64,000 nt of DNA from Oscillibacter sp. PC13 (GCF_900115635.1 NZ_FOXE01000004.1:103112-167111); one strand, 5' to 3'; positions 34,905 to 44,202 are shown, counted from the first letter of the stretch. Notes: generated from the sequence alone by a model not told the origin. Numbers and translations are program-made.

Positions 34905-36752
34905 ATGCCGTTCCAATTTAACTTCGGCGGCTTCAATTCCGGTGGATTTCAGGAGGGAGGCACCGGCGGCTTTACACCGCCGCCCAAGAAAGCGCATAAG
35001 CCCCGCAAGGCGATTGGCAACGCCTTTACGCGGACTTTGATTAACGTTGGCGTGACACTGCTGGTTGGCTTGGGATATTTTTATCTGGAGCTTCCGGCGT
35101 TGAACTTCCATGCCGAGGAATTCTACGTGTTCGTTTTTCTCCTGTGCGCGGTCTATTGTGTATGCGCGGTATTGACCTCCGGTTTTCAGGGAGATGGGGC
35201 CAAGGGATATTTTCACTTTGTGAAAAAACAATGCACGCTTCCATTTGTAGTGGTGATTGCCCTCATCGCGGCGATTGCCATCGGCGCGATTTCCTCTTGG
35301 GTCGTACTCCGGGCGGGCAGCTATAGTAAGCTGCTGCCTATTCAGAGCGGTGATTTCACGGCGGAGGTGGAGGAAATCAGCTATGACCAAATTCCCATGC
35401 TGGACGCTGATTCTGCCGCACGGCTGGGGAGCCGGAAGCTGGGTGAGCTTTCCGATATGGTATCCCAGTTTGAGATTTTGCCCACCTACACCCAGATCAA
35501 CTATCAGGGCCGCCCGGTTCGGGTAACGTCCCTGGCCTATGGGGATCTCATTAAGTGGTTTACCAACCGCTCGGAAGGCCTGCCGGCCTATCTCGTCATC
35601 GACATGGTGACCCAGGAGGCGGAGGTGGTGCGCCTGGAGGATGGAATGAAATACACCACCGCCGAGCACTTCGGTCGGAACTTATACCGCCACCTGCGGT
35701 TTCATTACCCCACCATGATGTTTGACGATCCTGTGTTTGAAATCGATGAGGAGGGAACACCCTACTGGGTCTGCTCCCGGATCGTCAAAACCATCGGTCT
35801 CTTCGGCGGCACAGATATCAAGGGCGCGGTACTGGTAAACGCCGTCACCGGAGAGAGCATCTATTACGAGGAAGTTCCCAACTGGGTGGACCGGGTGTAC
35901 TCCTATGACATTATTATGGAACAGTATGACTATTATGGTATGTACCATAACGGTTTTTTGAACTCCATGTTCGGCCAGAGGGATGTGACGCTGACCACAG
36001 AGGGTTGGAACTATATCGCCATCGACGATGACGTCTATATGTATACCGGTGTTACCTCAGTGACCTCAGATCAATCCAACATCGGCTTTATCCTGTCCAA
36101 CCAACGGACAAAAGAGACGCATTTTTATACGATTGCCGGTGCTACGGAAACCTCTGCAATGGACTCGGCCCAGAGCCAGGTGCAGCAGATGCGGTACGAA
36201 GCCACCTTCCCACTGCTGCTGAACATTGCTGACCAGCCTACGTATTTCATGTCATTAAAAGGTGCGGACGGCCTGGTGAAGATGTATGCAATGGTGAATG
36301 TTCAGCGCTATAACATCGTGGAAACCGGCGGCACTGTGGCAGAGTGCGAGGCCAATTACCGTCAGTCTCTGGCCCATGAGGGGCTGATTGATACCGGTGA
36401 GGCCGAGGTAATTCCCGGCGACCAGGAGGAGACCAGCGGTATCGTTGCGGAGATCCGCAGTGCCGTTCTGGACGGCAACACCTTCTATTTCTTCCGCTTG
36501 GAGAACGCCGACACTTTCTATGCCGTCAGTGCGGCGGAAAATCCGCAGGCTGTGATTCTGAACGTGGGGGACAGCGTAGTGCTCACCTACCGTACGGGCG
36601 ACAGCGGCAGCATTCTCACGGGGACTGGGATCAGCCGGTTCCCAAGACTGGAAGGCGACGACCAGCTTACGCTTACAGAGCGGGGGACTCCGTCGGAATC
36701 AGATCGCGAGACGGCTGCGAAAGAAGTGCCCGGTGCTCAATCAGCGGCCTGA
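34905..36752 (+). CDS. Large membrane protein of unknown function
   Basis: I do not recognise a named family. The 615-residue protein has a Gly/Phe-rich N-terminus (FQFNFGGFNSGGFQEGGTGGF), three membrane helices at about residues 45-63, 72-92 and 110-133, and a soluble domain of about 480 residues that is probably extracytoplasmic. It contains repeated beta-rich stretches (GRPVRVTSLAYGD, GTPYWVCSRIVKTIG, AVLVNAVTGESIYY) and a C-terminal OB-like segment (IVAEIRSAVLDGNTFYFFRLEN). The ATG at 34905 has GAGGAG 8 bases upstream; a MKKRG extension from 34881 is possible. It is monocistronic with its own promoter and terminator. Confidence 0.8.
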   Translation: MPFQFNFGGFNSGGFQEGGTGGFTPPPKKAHKPRKAIGNAFTRTLINVGVTLLVGLGYFYLELPALNFHAEEFYVFVFLLCAVYCVCAVLTSGFQGDGAKGYFHFVKKQCTLPFVVVIALIAAIAIGAISSWVVLRAGSYSKLLPIQSGDFTAEVEEISYDQIPMLDADSAARLGSRKLGELSDMVSQFEILPTYTQINYQGRPVRVTSLAYGDLIKWFTNRSEGLPAYLVIDMVTQEAEVVRLEDGMKYTTAEHFGRNLYRHLRFHYPTMMFDDPVFEIDEEGTPYWVCSRIVKTIGLFGGTDIKGAVLVNAVTGESIYYEEVPNWVDRVYSYDIIMEQYDYYGMYHNGFLNSMFGQRDVTLTTEGWNYIAIDDDVYMYTGVTSVTSDQSNIGFILSNQRTKETHFYTIAGATETSAMDSAQSQVQQMRYEATFPLLLNIADQPTYFMSLKGADGLVKMYAMVNVQRYNIVETGGTVAECEANYRQSLAHEGLIDTGEAEVIPGDQEETSGIVAEIRSAVLDGNTFYFFRLENADTFYAVSAAENPQAVILNVGDSVVLTYRTGDSGSILTGTGISRFPRLEGDDQLTLTERGTPSESDRETAAKEVPGAQSAA

Positions 36753-36779
36753 GCAACTGAAAAATGATGATCAAAACAG

Positions 36780-36810
36780 CCCGGGGCACATTTGCCGCCG
36801 GGCCGTTTTA
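36780..36810 (+). terminator. Terminator after the large membrane protein
   Basis: GCCCGG/CCGGGC-based hairpin with GTTTTA tail, just before the molybdopterin enzyme. Confidence 0.6.
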
Positions 36811-36827
36811 CGAGGAGAGAAGTTGTC

Positions 36828-38834
36828 ATGATAACCGTGCAGAAAACCATCTGTCCCTATGACTGCCCAACCGCCTGCGGCCTTATGGCTGAGACGGACG
36901 GAACACGAATCCTGCGCATCTGCGGCGACCAGGACCACCCGGCAAATCAAGGCATAATTTGTGAAAAAATGCGGGAGTATGAGGCATCTGTCCATTCGGC
37001 GGCGCGGCTTCTGACACCCATGCGCCGGACAGGAAAAAAGGGGGAGGGGAAATTTGAACCTATCTCCTGGGAGGCGGCTGTCGGGGAGATCACAGATCGG
37101 TGGAAAACGATTTTACAGGAAGATGGTGGAGATGCAATACTGCCTCTGTACTACTCCGGCGTAATGAGTGTGATCCAACGCAAGTGCGGCGATGCCTTTT
37201 TTGGACGCATGGGAGCCTGTACTTTGGTGAAGACACTTTGCTCCTCTGCCAAGAGCGCTGGCTATGCGGCGGTGATGGGGAAGACCGGATGCCTGGATCC
37301 CCGGGAGCTGACAGACAGCGACTTCCTCCTGATTTGGAGCAGCAACGTAAAGGCTACCCGCCTCCAGACCATGCCGATGGTACTGCAGGCCCGGCGGGAC
37401 GGCAAGCGGGTGGTGCTGGTGGAGGCCTGTGCTGTGGATATGGCGCCTTACTGCGACGAGGTTTTGCTGATCCACCCGGGGACAGACGGGGCGCTGGCCT
37501 TGGCAATGATGCATGTTTTGGAGCGGGAGCACCTGGCGGACGAAGCATTTTTACGGAAATATGCCCATGGTTATGAGATGTTTCGTAAGACTCTTCCGGC
37601 GTATTCCCCTGCCTGGGCCGAAAAAATTACCAGGATTCCGGCGGCACAGATTGAAGCTCTGGCGAAGGAATATGCCGCGGCAAAGGCCCCGGCGATTTTG
37701 CTGGGAAGCGGATTCTCCCGCATGGGAAACGGCGGCATGACCACCAGACTGATTACCATCCTCTCCGCTTATACCGGCGCCTGGAGCAGGCCGGGCGGCG
37801 GCTTCTGTGGCTGCAATCCAACTGGGGGCGACTACATAGACGATACCTTGGTGACCCGGCCGGATTTCCGCCGGACACCGGGACGGAAGGTGAACATCAA
37901 CTGTCTGGCCTCTGCACTCTGCGGTACACAGACAGAGCGACCGGTAAAGAGCCTGTACGTATATGGAAGCAACCCGGTAGGATCCGTCTGTAATCAGACA
38001 GGGCTTCTTCAGGGGCTTGTCCGGGAGGATCTGTTTACGGTTGTTCACGAGCGGTTCCTGACGGATACCGCCCGGTATGCGGACATTCTGCTGCCGGCCA
38101 CCTTCTCGGTGGAGCAGACGGACTGTTATACTTCCTATGGCTACTGTACGCTGGCAACGGCAAAAAGGCTGATCGAGCCAGCGGGGGAGAGCAGGAGTAA
38201 CTGGGATACCTTCCGCCTGTTGGCGCAGGCCATGGGCTATGAGGAGCCGTATTTCCGCCGCACGGAGGAAGAAGTGCTGCAGGAACTGCTGGCTCATCCT
38301 GCGCCGGGGCTGAAGGACATTTCTCCGGAACAGCGGGAGACGCTCCGACGGGGCGGCACAATCTCCCTTCCGTTTGCAGATCATCTCCGATTTCAAACAC
38401 CAGCGGGAAAAATTATGATAGTCAACGAGGCGCTTCCGGATCCGGTGCCCCGATATATTCCGCCCTACGGCGGGGAATTTCCGCTGCATCTGGTGGCAGT
38501 TCCCAGCTGTTATACGCTGAACTCCATTTTTCTGGAACGGGACAGACTGGTGGAAAAGCGGGGGGCTGCAATACTGCTGCTGCACCCCCGGGATGCATCT
38601 GCCCGGGGGATTCGGGATGGAGACCGCGTGACGGCATTCAACGACTTGGCCGAGGTGCCCTTCCAGGCGCAGGTGACCGAACTTGTGGCAGCGGGCAGCG
38701 CTGCTGTACCAGGTATTTATACGGCTGCTGACGGAGGAACGCTGGTAAATGCCCTGCACCATGAGCGGCTGTCCGATATGGGGGCGGCCACTACGCTGAA
38801 CGACAATACCATCGACGTGAGAAAAGCGGATTGA
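36828..38834 (+). CDS. Molybdopterin-dependent oxidoreductase, [4Fe-4S] type
   Basis: A 668-residue cytoplasmic member of the DMSO-reductase superfamily (bis-MGD cofactor, Mo or W). The N-terminal cluster site is C9-x3-C13-x3-C17-x27-C45, followed by the molybdopterin domain (SSNVKATRLQTMP, GSGFSRMGNG, YGSNPVGSVCNQTG) and a C-terminal molydopterin-dinucleotide binding domain (LHPRDASARGIRDGDRVTAFND). No signal peptide or Tat motif and no electron-transfer or membrane partner lies next to it, so its substrate cannot be inferred; related stand-alone enzymes include acetylene hydratase-like and uncharacterised gut oxidoreductases. The ATG at 36828 starts at the usual place. Confidence 0.88.
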   Translation: MITVQKTICPYDCPTACGLMAETDGTRILRICGDQDHPANQGIICEKMREYEASVHSAARLLTPMRRTGKKGEGKFEPISWEAAVGEITDRWKTILQEDGGDAILPLYYSGVMSVIQRKCGDAFFGRMGACTLVKTLCSSAKSAGYAAVMGKTGCLDPRELTDSDFLLIWSSNVKATRLQTMPMVLQARRDGKRVVLVEACAVDMAPYCDEVLLIHPGTDGALALAMMHVLEREHLADEAFLRKYAHGYEMFRKTLPAYSPAWAEKITRIPAAQIEALAKEYAAAKAPAILLGSGFSRMGNGGMTTRLITILSAYTGAWSRPGGGFCGCNPTGGDYIDDTLVTRPDFRRTPGRKVNINCLASALCGTQTERPVKSLYVYGSNPVGSVCNQTGLLQGLVREDLFTVVHERFLTDTARYADILLPATFSVEQTDCYTSYGYCTLATAKRLIEPAGESRSNWDTFRLLAQAMGYEEPYFRRTEEEVLQELLAHPAPGLKDISPEQRETLRRGGTISLPFADHLRFQTPAGKIMIVNEALPDPVPRYIPPYGGEFPLHLVAVPSCYTLNSIFLERDRLVEKRGAAILLLHPRDASARGIRDGDRVTAFNDLAEVPFQAQVTELVAAGSAAVPGIYTAADGGTLVNALHHERLSDMGAATTLNDNTIDVRKAD

Positions 38835-38942
38835 TACGGCTGGTGGTGCGGAAAGGCTGTCCTGCGCGGCCGCTTTGCGCCATCCCCATCTCCGCGGTGA
38901 AAACGCCCCGACTGCCAAGCGCAATTTTGCGGGAAACAGCGG

Positions 38943-38971
38943 TTGACAATGGTTTTTCAGGCGGATATACT
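38943..38971 (+). promoter_or_regulatory. Consensus sigma-A promoter of the aminotransferase
   Basis: TTGACA (38943-38948), 17-base spacer, TATACT (38966-38971). Confidence 0.8.
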
Positions 38972-39003
38972 GAATTCCATTAGGAAAAAGGAGCGTGAAA
39001 CCT

Positions 39004-40140
39004 ATGGACTTGACATTGAACAGTGCCGTTTTGGGTGTGGAAATCACCGGCATCCGGCAGTTTACCTATCTGGTGCGGGATACGCCCGGTGCCTGTGCGC
39101 TGACCATCGGCGAACCGGATTTCAACACCCCGGATGTGGTGAAAGAGGCGGCAAAGGCCGCGCTGGATGCCAATGACACCCACTATCCCCCCGGAAACGG
39201 CTATCCCTATATGCTGGAGGCACTTTCCAAATTTGAGGCGGAGCGCCATGGCCTGCACTATGCGCCCGAGGAGATCATTCTTACCATCGGTGCCACTGAG
39301 GGACTATTCATTGGCATGTCCACCGTTTTGAACCCCGGCGACGAGATCATCATCCCCACGCCGGCATTCGGCCTGTATGAATCCATGGCCCGGCTGCTGC
39401 GGGGCGTTCCGGTGCCGCTGCCCACGGAACACAACCGTTTTCAGGTGGATCCGGAGGCGCTGAAGGCTGCGATTACACCAAAGACGAAGGCCATTGTGTT
39501 GACCTCGCCCAATAATCCAACTGGCTGCATTTATACGAAGGAGACGCTGGACTGGATTCATGAGGTTCTGAAGGACAAGCCCATTTTTGTGTTCTGCGAC
39601 GATGTGTATCGGGAGTTGATTTACACAGAGGACTACCACAGCTTTGCGGAGTTCCAGGACATGCGGGATCGTATCATTGTCATCCAGAGCTTCTCCAAGC
39701 CCTATGCCATGACCGGCTGGCGGCTTGGATACTGCATGGCGGATGCCCCGATTCGGGACCGGATGCAGATTTTCCACCAGCACAGTGTGGTGTCCGCTCC
39801 CTCTTACGTCCAGCCCGCCTGCGTGGCGGCCCTGCAAAAGGACGTCAGCGACGTGCGGGACACCTTCCGCAAGCGCCGGGACTATGTCTATCCCCGCCTC
39901 CGGAGCATGGGTCTGGAGGTGCAGGAACCCGAGGGCGCCTTCTACATGTTCATCAACATCGCCAAGTACGGCATGGACTCTGAGACCTTCTGCAAAAAGA
40001 TGCTGCAGGAGGGTAAGGTGGGTCTGATTCCCGGCATCTACTTTGGTACCGAGGGGTATGTGCGGCTTTCCTACTGCTATTCCGACGCCGACCTGAAAGA
40101 GGGCCTGGATCGGGTGGAAACGTTCATCAAGACACTGTGA
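39004..40140 (+). CDS. PLP-dependent class I aminotransferase (likely N-acetyl-LL-DAP aminotransferase)
   Basis: A 378-residue fold-type I aminotransferase. Visible are LTIGEPDFNTP near the N-terminus, SPNNPTG near residue 167, the PLP lysine motif SFSKPYAMTGWRLGY (Lys near 232) and RLSYCYS near the C-terminus. It resembles PatA/DapX-type enzymes. I infer it supplies the transamination step of the acetylated DAP pathway because an M20 deacetylase and dapA-dapB-dapH lie directly beside it; general aspartate or aromatic aminotransferase is the alternative. The ATG at 39004 has AAGGAG 10 bases upstream; a GTG at 38995 is too close to that site. Confidence 0.88.
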   Translation: MDLTLNSAVLGVEITGIRQFTYLVRDTPGACALTIGEPDFNTPDVVKEAAKAALDANDTHYPPGNGYPYMLEALSKFEAERHGLHYAPEEIILTIGATEGLFIGMSTVLNPGDEIIIPTPAFGLYESMARLLRGVPVPLPTEHNRFQVDPEALKAAITPKTKAIVLTSPNNPTGCIYTKETLDWIHEVLKDKPIFVFCDDVYRELIYTEDYHSFAEFQDMRDRIIVIQSFSKPYAMTGWRLGYCMADAPIRDRMQIFHQHSVVSAPSYVQPACVAALQKDVSDVRDTFRKRRDYVYPRLRSMGLEVQEPEGAFYMFINIAKYGMDSETFCKKMLQEGKVGLIPGIYFGTEGYVRLSYCYSDADLKEGLDRVETFIKTL

Positions 40141-40146
40141 TTTCAT

Positions 40147-40183
40147 AAAACAAGCGCTGTGCCACTGGCACAGCGCTTGTTTT
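40147..40183. terminator. Bidirectional terminator, aminotransferase / deacetylase
   Basis: Perfect 17-base arms (40147-40163 and 40167-40183) beginning AAAACAAGCGC, around a three-base loop; T-runs on both strands. The 139 bases to the deacetylase stop hold no gene I can support. Confidence 0.9.
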
Positions 40184-40322
40184 ATGAGAACTTCAACGCT
40201 TGAATCAGGCGGTGGGCCGGAAGGCAGCCCAACAGCCAGAACCTACAGAAGGAGCGTGGTCAGCCCAATCAGAATGGGCAGGAGAAAACCGCCTGCCCGC
40301 AAACATAATGGACGCCGCCTTA

Positions 40323-41423
40323 TTACCCAAGCATTGCCAGCTTCTTCAAAAACGCAACGCCGCGCGGGAGTACCAGCTCGTCATCAAAGGAAAAGTCCGG
40401 CGCGTGAAGCTCCGACGTATCGCCAACACCCAAAAAGAAGAAGATACCGGGGACGTATTGCTGATAGAAGGAGAAATCCTCCGCCGCAAGAGCGGGGCTG
40501 TCCAAGAGCTGAGGGGCAGAATCTCCCAGCCGGGTACAGACAGTCTGATAGAGTTCCTCATGGTTCCAGACCGCCGGATACCCATCGCTCAAATGTACAT
40601 CCACTCCACAGCCGGTCTCCGCTGCCAGAGCCTTGCCGATGTCCTTGAGCTGCTGGCGGCAGAAACGGAAGATATCCTCCCGGTAGGTTCGCAGGCTTCC
40701 CTCCAGCACCGTGCGGCCGCTGACGGCGTTGCGGACGGTGCCGGACACCATCTTGCCGAACCGCAGCACCCGGGGCTGGTCCAGCGGCAGGGCGTCCATC
40801 ATGGTATAGGCGCGCTCGAGATAGGCGATGCCTGCCGTCAGAGCATCCCGGCCCTCCGCTGCCCGGGAGAGGTGAACGCTTTTGCCCTCCACCGTAATAG
40901 TGACCTCGTTGGACCGGGCCATCAGGGGGCCAGGACGGGAGGCAATGGTTCCGGCCTCCAGACCGGGCCACAGGTGCAATCCGAATATACGACGGGTACG
41001 GTACTGCTCCAGAATGCCGGATTCGCACAGCTGCCTGGCACCGCCGGTTGTTTCCTCGGCTGGCTGGAAGAGAAAGAGAACGTTTCGGGGCAGCTCCTGC
41101 AGGTGCCGGGAGACATACTCTGCCAGCGCCAGCGCCATAGCGGTATGGCCGTCATGGCCGCAGGCATGCATGCAGCCCGGATGTTCAGAGGCGTAGGGCA
41201 GGCCAGTGGCTTCCTCCACCGGAAGAGCGTCCATATCTGCCCGGAAGGCGACGGTTTCGGGGCGGCCGGCGTCAAAGAAGACGCAAACGCTGCCGGTAAT
41301 AGGCGAGGAAGCTTTGCCGCCCAGCGGCTCCAAAACGGATTTGACATATCGAATAGTCTCCGGCAGCTGGTTGTCCAGCTCCGGAATTTGGTGCAGCGCA
41401 CGGCGGTATACAACGGCAGACAT
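40323..41423 (-). CDS. M20-family amidohydrolase, likely N-acetyldiaminopimelate deacetylase
   Basis: A 366-residue zinc-dependent M20D peptidase-family enzyme. The metal motifs are HACGHDGH near residue 87 and PAEE near 121; a dimerisation domain lies between about residues 165 and 275. Relatives include N-acetyl-LL-diaminopimelate deacetylase (DapL/YkuR), hippurate hydrolase and IAA-amino acid hydrolases. The neighbouring aminotransferase and dapA-dapB-dapH point to deacetylation of N-acetyl-LL-DAP. AGGAGG is 7 bases before the ATG. It runs opposite to both neighbours, so it is transcribed separately and divergently from dapA. Confidence 0.87.
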   Translation of the reverse strand: MSAVVYRRALHQIPELDNQLPETIRYVKSVLEPLGGKASSPITGSVCVFFDAGRPETVAFRADMDALPVEEATGLPYASEHPGCMHACGHDGHTAMALALAEYVSRHLQELPRNVLFLFQPAEETTGGARQLCESGILEQYRTRRIFGLHLWPGLEAGTIASRPGPLMARSNEVTITVEGKSVHLSRAAEGRDALTAGIAYLERAYTMMDALPLDQPRVLRFGKMVSGTVRNAVSGRTVLEGSLRTYREDIFRFCRQQLKDIGKALAAETGCGVDVHLSDGYPAVWNHEELYQTVCTRLGDSAPQLLDSPALAAEDFSFYQQYVPGIFFFLGVGDTSELHAPDFSFDDELVLPRGVAFLKKLAMLG

Positions 41424-41563
41424 GAAAAGACCTCCTGACAGTAAATCAATAACTGACTGTACTATAGCACGGCTGGCCTCAGGGAAACAGAGGGGAATTC
41501 ACTTTTTTGGTGCTTTCAACAAGAGAATTGCTGGAAAGACTGCCGTTTTTTTCAAATTGTCTC

Positions 41564-41592
41564 TTGAAACGGAAGGAGGAAGGTGGTATGAT
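41564..41592 (+). promoter_or_regulatory. Promoter of the lysine-riboswitch-dapA transcript
   Basis: TTGAAA (41564-41569), 17-base spacer, TATGAT (41587-41592), placing the start of transcription near the first base of the riboswitch. Confidence 0.75.
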
Positions 41593-41604
41593 AACCAAAA
41601 ATGA

Positions 41605-41762
41605 GATAGAGGCGCGGATGCGATGGAACCACAGGAGCCGGCAGGCTGTGAATGTGGGGAGGGCAAGTCCGCCGAACTTTTCATCCAGGCGTGGATGGAA
41701 GGTGGGGCCGTGGGAAACACCCACGGGACTGTCTGCGGTGAAGATGCCGCAGGTGCGCTATC
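41605..41762 (+). ncRNA. Lysine riboswitch (L box)
   Basis: The conserved core of the lysine aptamer is readable: P1 5' side GATAGAGGCGC (41605-41615), the GTCCGCCGAAC internal loop (41667-41677), GGGGCCGTGGGAAACACCC and GGGACTGTC of the P4 region (41704-41733), and GTGCGCTATC closing P1 (41753-41762). It lies between a promoter and an intrinsic terminator ahead of dapA, so lysine binding should stop transcription of the DAP/lysine genes. Confidence 0.93.
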
Positions 41763-41801
41763 CGCTTACAGAAAACTCCACGTTTTTCGCGTGAAAGGGC
41801 T

Positions 41802-41836
41802 GTCGGTAGGGGCGTGTCTCTACCGACTTTTTATTT
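41802..41836 (+). terminator. Riboswitch-controlled terminator of dapA
   Basis: GTCGGTAG (41802-41809) and CTACCGAC (41820-41827) followed by TTTTTATTTT. The expression platform of the lysine riboswitch. Confidence 0.85.
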
Positions 41837-41874
41837 TAAAACCGGAAAAACGAAAAGTATGGAGGACACTCAAC

Positions 41875-42762
41875 ATGAAATTCGAACATCTGCAGGGATC
41901 CATCGTCGCCATGATTACCCCATTCCACGAGGATGGAAGCGTCAACTTTGAGGTTTTGACCCAGCTGCTGGAGCGCCAGATTGCCGAGGGAACGGATGGA
42001 ATTCTGACTCTGGGTACGACTGGCGAATATCCCACGATGAGTCATGAAGAAGATGCGGCCGTGGTGGCCCACACCATTAAGGTGGTAAACGGCCGGGTGC
42101 CTGTCATCGTGGGCAGCGGATCCAACTGCACAGCCACCCAAATAGAGAAGAGCATCCAGTACCAGGACATGGGAGCGGATGGGCTGCTGTTGATCGCTCC
42201 CTATTACAACAAAGCCAACCCAGAGGGAATGTACCGCCATTTTGCCGAGACAGCGGATCGGGTTCACATTCCCTGCATCCTGTATAATGTCCCCGGCCGT
42301 ACCGGCTGCTCCATTCCGGTCAGCGTGGTGGAAAAGCTGGCGCAGCACCCCAATATCACCGGCATCAAGGAGGCCTCCGGCGATATGAGCTACGCCATGA
42401 AGATCGCCCACTGCATCGGGCCGGAGTTTGCTTTGTACTCTGGCAATGACGACATCACCGTACCGCTGATGAGTGTTGGCGGCAGCGGCGTGATCTCCGT
42501 CTATGCCAATGTGATGCCACGGATGTGCCACGAGATTGTGAAGGATTTCCTGGGCGGCAACCAGGCCCGGGCAGTGGCGAACCACCTGAAGTATTTGAAG
42601 CTGATGAATGATCTTTTTATTGAAGTGAATCCCATTCCGGTAAAGGCCGCCATGAATATGATGGGATTGAATGTTGGCCCCATGCGTCTGCCCTTGTGTG
42701 AGATGAGCGGGGAGCACGCAGCTGTGCTGCGGGCCACACTGCAGGAGGTTGGCCTGGTATGA
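41875..42762 (+). CDS. dapA: 4-hydroxy-tetrahydrodipicolinate synthase
   Basis: DapA condenses pyruvate with aspartate semialdehyde, the first step specific to DAP and lysine. The 295-residue TIM barrel has the GTTGE phosphate/carboxylate loop, the YNVPGRTG motif with the catalytic Tyr, and Schiff-base Lys165 in GIKEASGD. The ATG at 41875 has GGAGG 9 bases upstream; a longer frame reading through the riboswitch is not translated. First gene of the dapA-dapB-dapH operon; the dapB start overlaps its stop. Confidence 0.97.
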   Translation: MKFEHLQGSIVAMITPFHEDGSVNFEVLTQLLERQIAEGTDGILTLGTTGEYPTMSHEEDAAVVAHTIKVVNGRVPVIVGSGSNCTATQIEKSIQYQDMGADGLLLIAPYYNKANPEGMYRHFAETADRVHIPCILYNVPGRTGCSIPVSVVEKLAQHPNITGIKEASGDMSYAMKIAHCIGPEFALYSGNDDITVPLMSVGGSGVISVYANVMPRMCHEIVKDFLGGNQARAVANHLKYLKLMNDLFIEVNPIPVKAAMNMMGLNVGPMRLPLCEMSGEHAAVLRATLQEVGLV

Positions 42763-43478
42763 GAATCCTGCTCATTGGCCGCGGGAAAATGGGCAAACTG
42801 ATTCAGGAGACGGCTCAGGCCGCCGGCGACGAGGTGGTGGCTGCATTCGGGCATCAGGATTTGGATCAGCTTGGAAAAGTGGGGAAGGTGGCCGACGTGG
42901 TCATTGATTTCTCACGCCCGGAGGCCCTGCCGGAAATTTGCTCCTATATCCGCCGCACCGGCACAGCGCTTCTCTCCGGCACCACCGGATACACTGCGAA
43001 GGAGAAGGCAGAGCTGGAGGCATTGGGGACCAGTGCCCCTGTACTTTGGAGCGCAAACTACTCCTTGGGTGTGGCGGTGTTTGTCCGGGCGCTTCAGGCA
43101 GTTTCCGGGGTGCTGAAGCCGGATTTTGATATTGAGATTACAGAGACCCATCACAATCAGAAGGCGGATGCCCCCAGCGGTACGGCAAAGCTTTTGCTGA
43201 CGGCCATTGACCCGCACCACGAGCTGACCCCCGTCTACGGTCGGGAGGGCAACTGCGGAAAGCGGCATAAGGAGGAGATCGGGATCCATGCCCTCCGTGG
43301 AGGCACTGTAGCCGGCACGCATACCGTCCATTTTTTTGGTCCGGACGAGGAGTTTGAAATCACCCACCGGGCTGCCAGCCGCCAGATTTTTGTAAACGGA
43401 GCACTGCATATGGCCCGTTTGCTGCCGGGAAGGCCCAACGGGGTCTATGACCTGCAAAAGATCCTGTTTGGAGAATAA
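42759..43478 (+). CDS. dapB: 4-hydroxy-tetrahydrodipicolinate reductase
   Basis: DapB reduces the DapA product to tetrahydrodipicolinate with NAD(P)H. The 239-residue protein has a short N-terminal nucleotide-binding loop (GRGKMGKLI, degenerate compared with the usual GxxGxxG), GTTGYT, and the catalytic motif THHNQKADAPSGTA near residue 129. It starts in an ATGA overlap with dapA and ends 16 bases before dapH. Confidence 0.96.
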   Translation: MRILLIGRGKMGKLIQETAQAAGDEVVAAFGHQDLDQLGKVGKVADVVIDFSRPEALPEICSYIRRTGTALLSGTTGYTAKEKAELEALGTSAPVLWSANYSLGVAVFVRALQAVSGVLKPDFDIEITETHHNQKADAPSGTAKLLLTAIDPHHELTPVYGREGNCGKRHKEEIGIHALRGGTVAGTHTVHFFGPDEEFEITHRAASRQIFVNGALHMARLLPGRPNGVYDLQKILFGE

Positions 43479-43494
43479 TCGTTAGGAGAATCGT

Positions 43495-44190
43495 ATGAAC
43501 GCCCAGGAGATTATCAATTATATTGCAAATTCTGAGAAGAAAACCCCTGTCAAGCTCTATGTAAATACCACAGGCCCTGTGGATTTTGGTTCGGCAAAGG
43601 TTTTCGGGAGCGGCAACAGCTTCACAGTCTTCGGTGACTGGGGAGAGTTGGCGGCTGTCCTGCAGGACCATGCGGACAAAATTGTGGATTATGTAGTGGA
43701 GAACGACCGCCGCAACTCCGGCGTGCCCCTGCTGGATCTGAAACAGGTCAAGGCGCGCATCGAACCGGGCGCCATTATCCGCGAGAAGGTTGAGATTGGA
43801 GAAGGAGCCGTTATTATGATGGGCGCTGTGATCAACATTGGCGCTGTGATCGGCAAGGGTACGATGATTGACATGGGTACAATCCTGGGCGGACGGGCCA
43901 TGGTGGGAGACCACTGCCACATTGGCGCCGGCACGGTGCTGGCTGGTGTAGTGGAACCAGCGTCCGCAACCCCCGTTATAGTGGAGGACGGTGTGATGAT
44001 TGGTGCTAACGCTGTAGTGATCGAGGGTGTGCACATCGGTAAAAATGCTGTGGTGGCCGCCGGCGCGGTGGTCATTGAGGATGTGCCCGAAAATGCCGTG
44101 GTGGCGGGCAGCCCTGCCCGCATTGTCAAGATGAAGGACGCCAAGACGGAGAGCAAAACGGCTCTGGTGGACGCCCTGCGAAAACTGTAA
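43495..44190 (+). CDS. dapH: Tetrahydrodipicolinate N-acetyltransferase
   Basis: A 231-residue left-handed beta-helix acetyltransferase (often labelled DapD in Firmicutes) that acetylates tetrahydrodipicolinate with acetyl-CoA. The N-terminus [21 protein letters not shown] is characteristic of the acetyl rather than succinyl enzyme; hexapeptide repeats ([LIV]-G-x4) run from about residue 90 to 205. It ends the lysine-riboswitch operon and defines the acetylated branch, consistent with the nearby deacetylase and aminotransferase. Confidence 0.96.
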   Translation: MNAQEIINYIANSEKKTPVKLYVNTTGPVDFGSAKVFGSGNSFTVFGDWGELAAVLQDHADKIVDYVVENDRRNSGVPLLDLKQVKARIEPGAIIREKVEIGEGAVIMMGAVINIGAVIGKGTMIDMGTILGGRAMVGDHCHIGAGTVLAGVVEPASATPVIVEDGVMIGANAVVIEGVHIGKNAVVAAGAVVIEDVPENAVVAGSPARIVKMKDAKTESKTALVDALRKL

Positions 44191-44202
44191 TCAAATAAAG
44201 TG

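Noticed and set aside
37551..39053. A 500-codon open frame on the minus strand
   Set aside because: Antisense to the molybdopterin oxidoreductase, whose motifs and ribosome site are clear.
40200..41438. A 412-codon open frame on the plus strand
   Set aside because: Antisense to the M20 deacetylase, whose metal motifs read correctly on the minus strand.
41623..41874. Open frame extending dapA upstream by 84 codons
   Set aside because: It reads through the lysine riboswitch and terminator; the dapA ribosome site and family N-terminus start at 41875.
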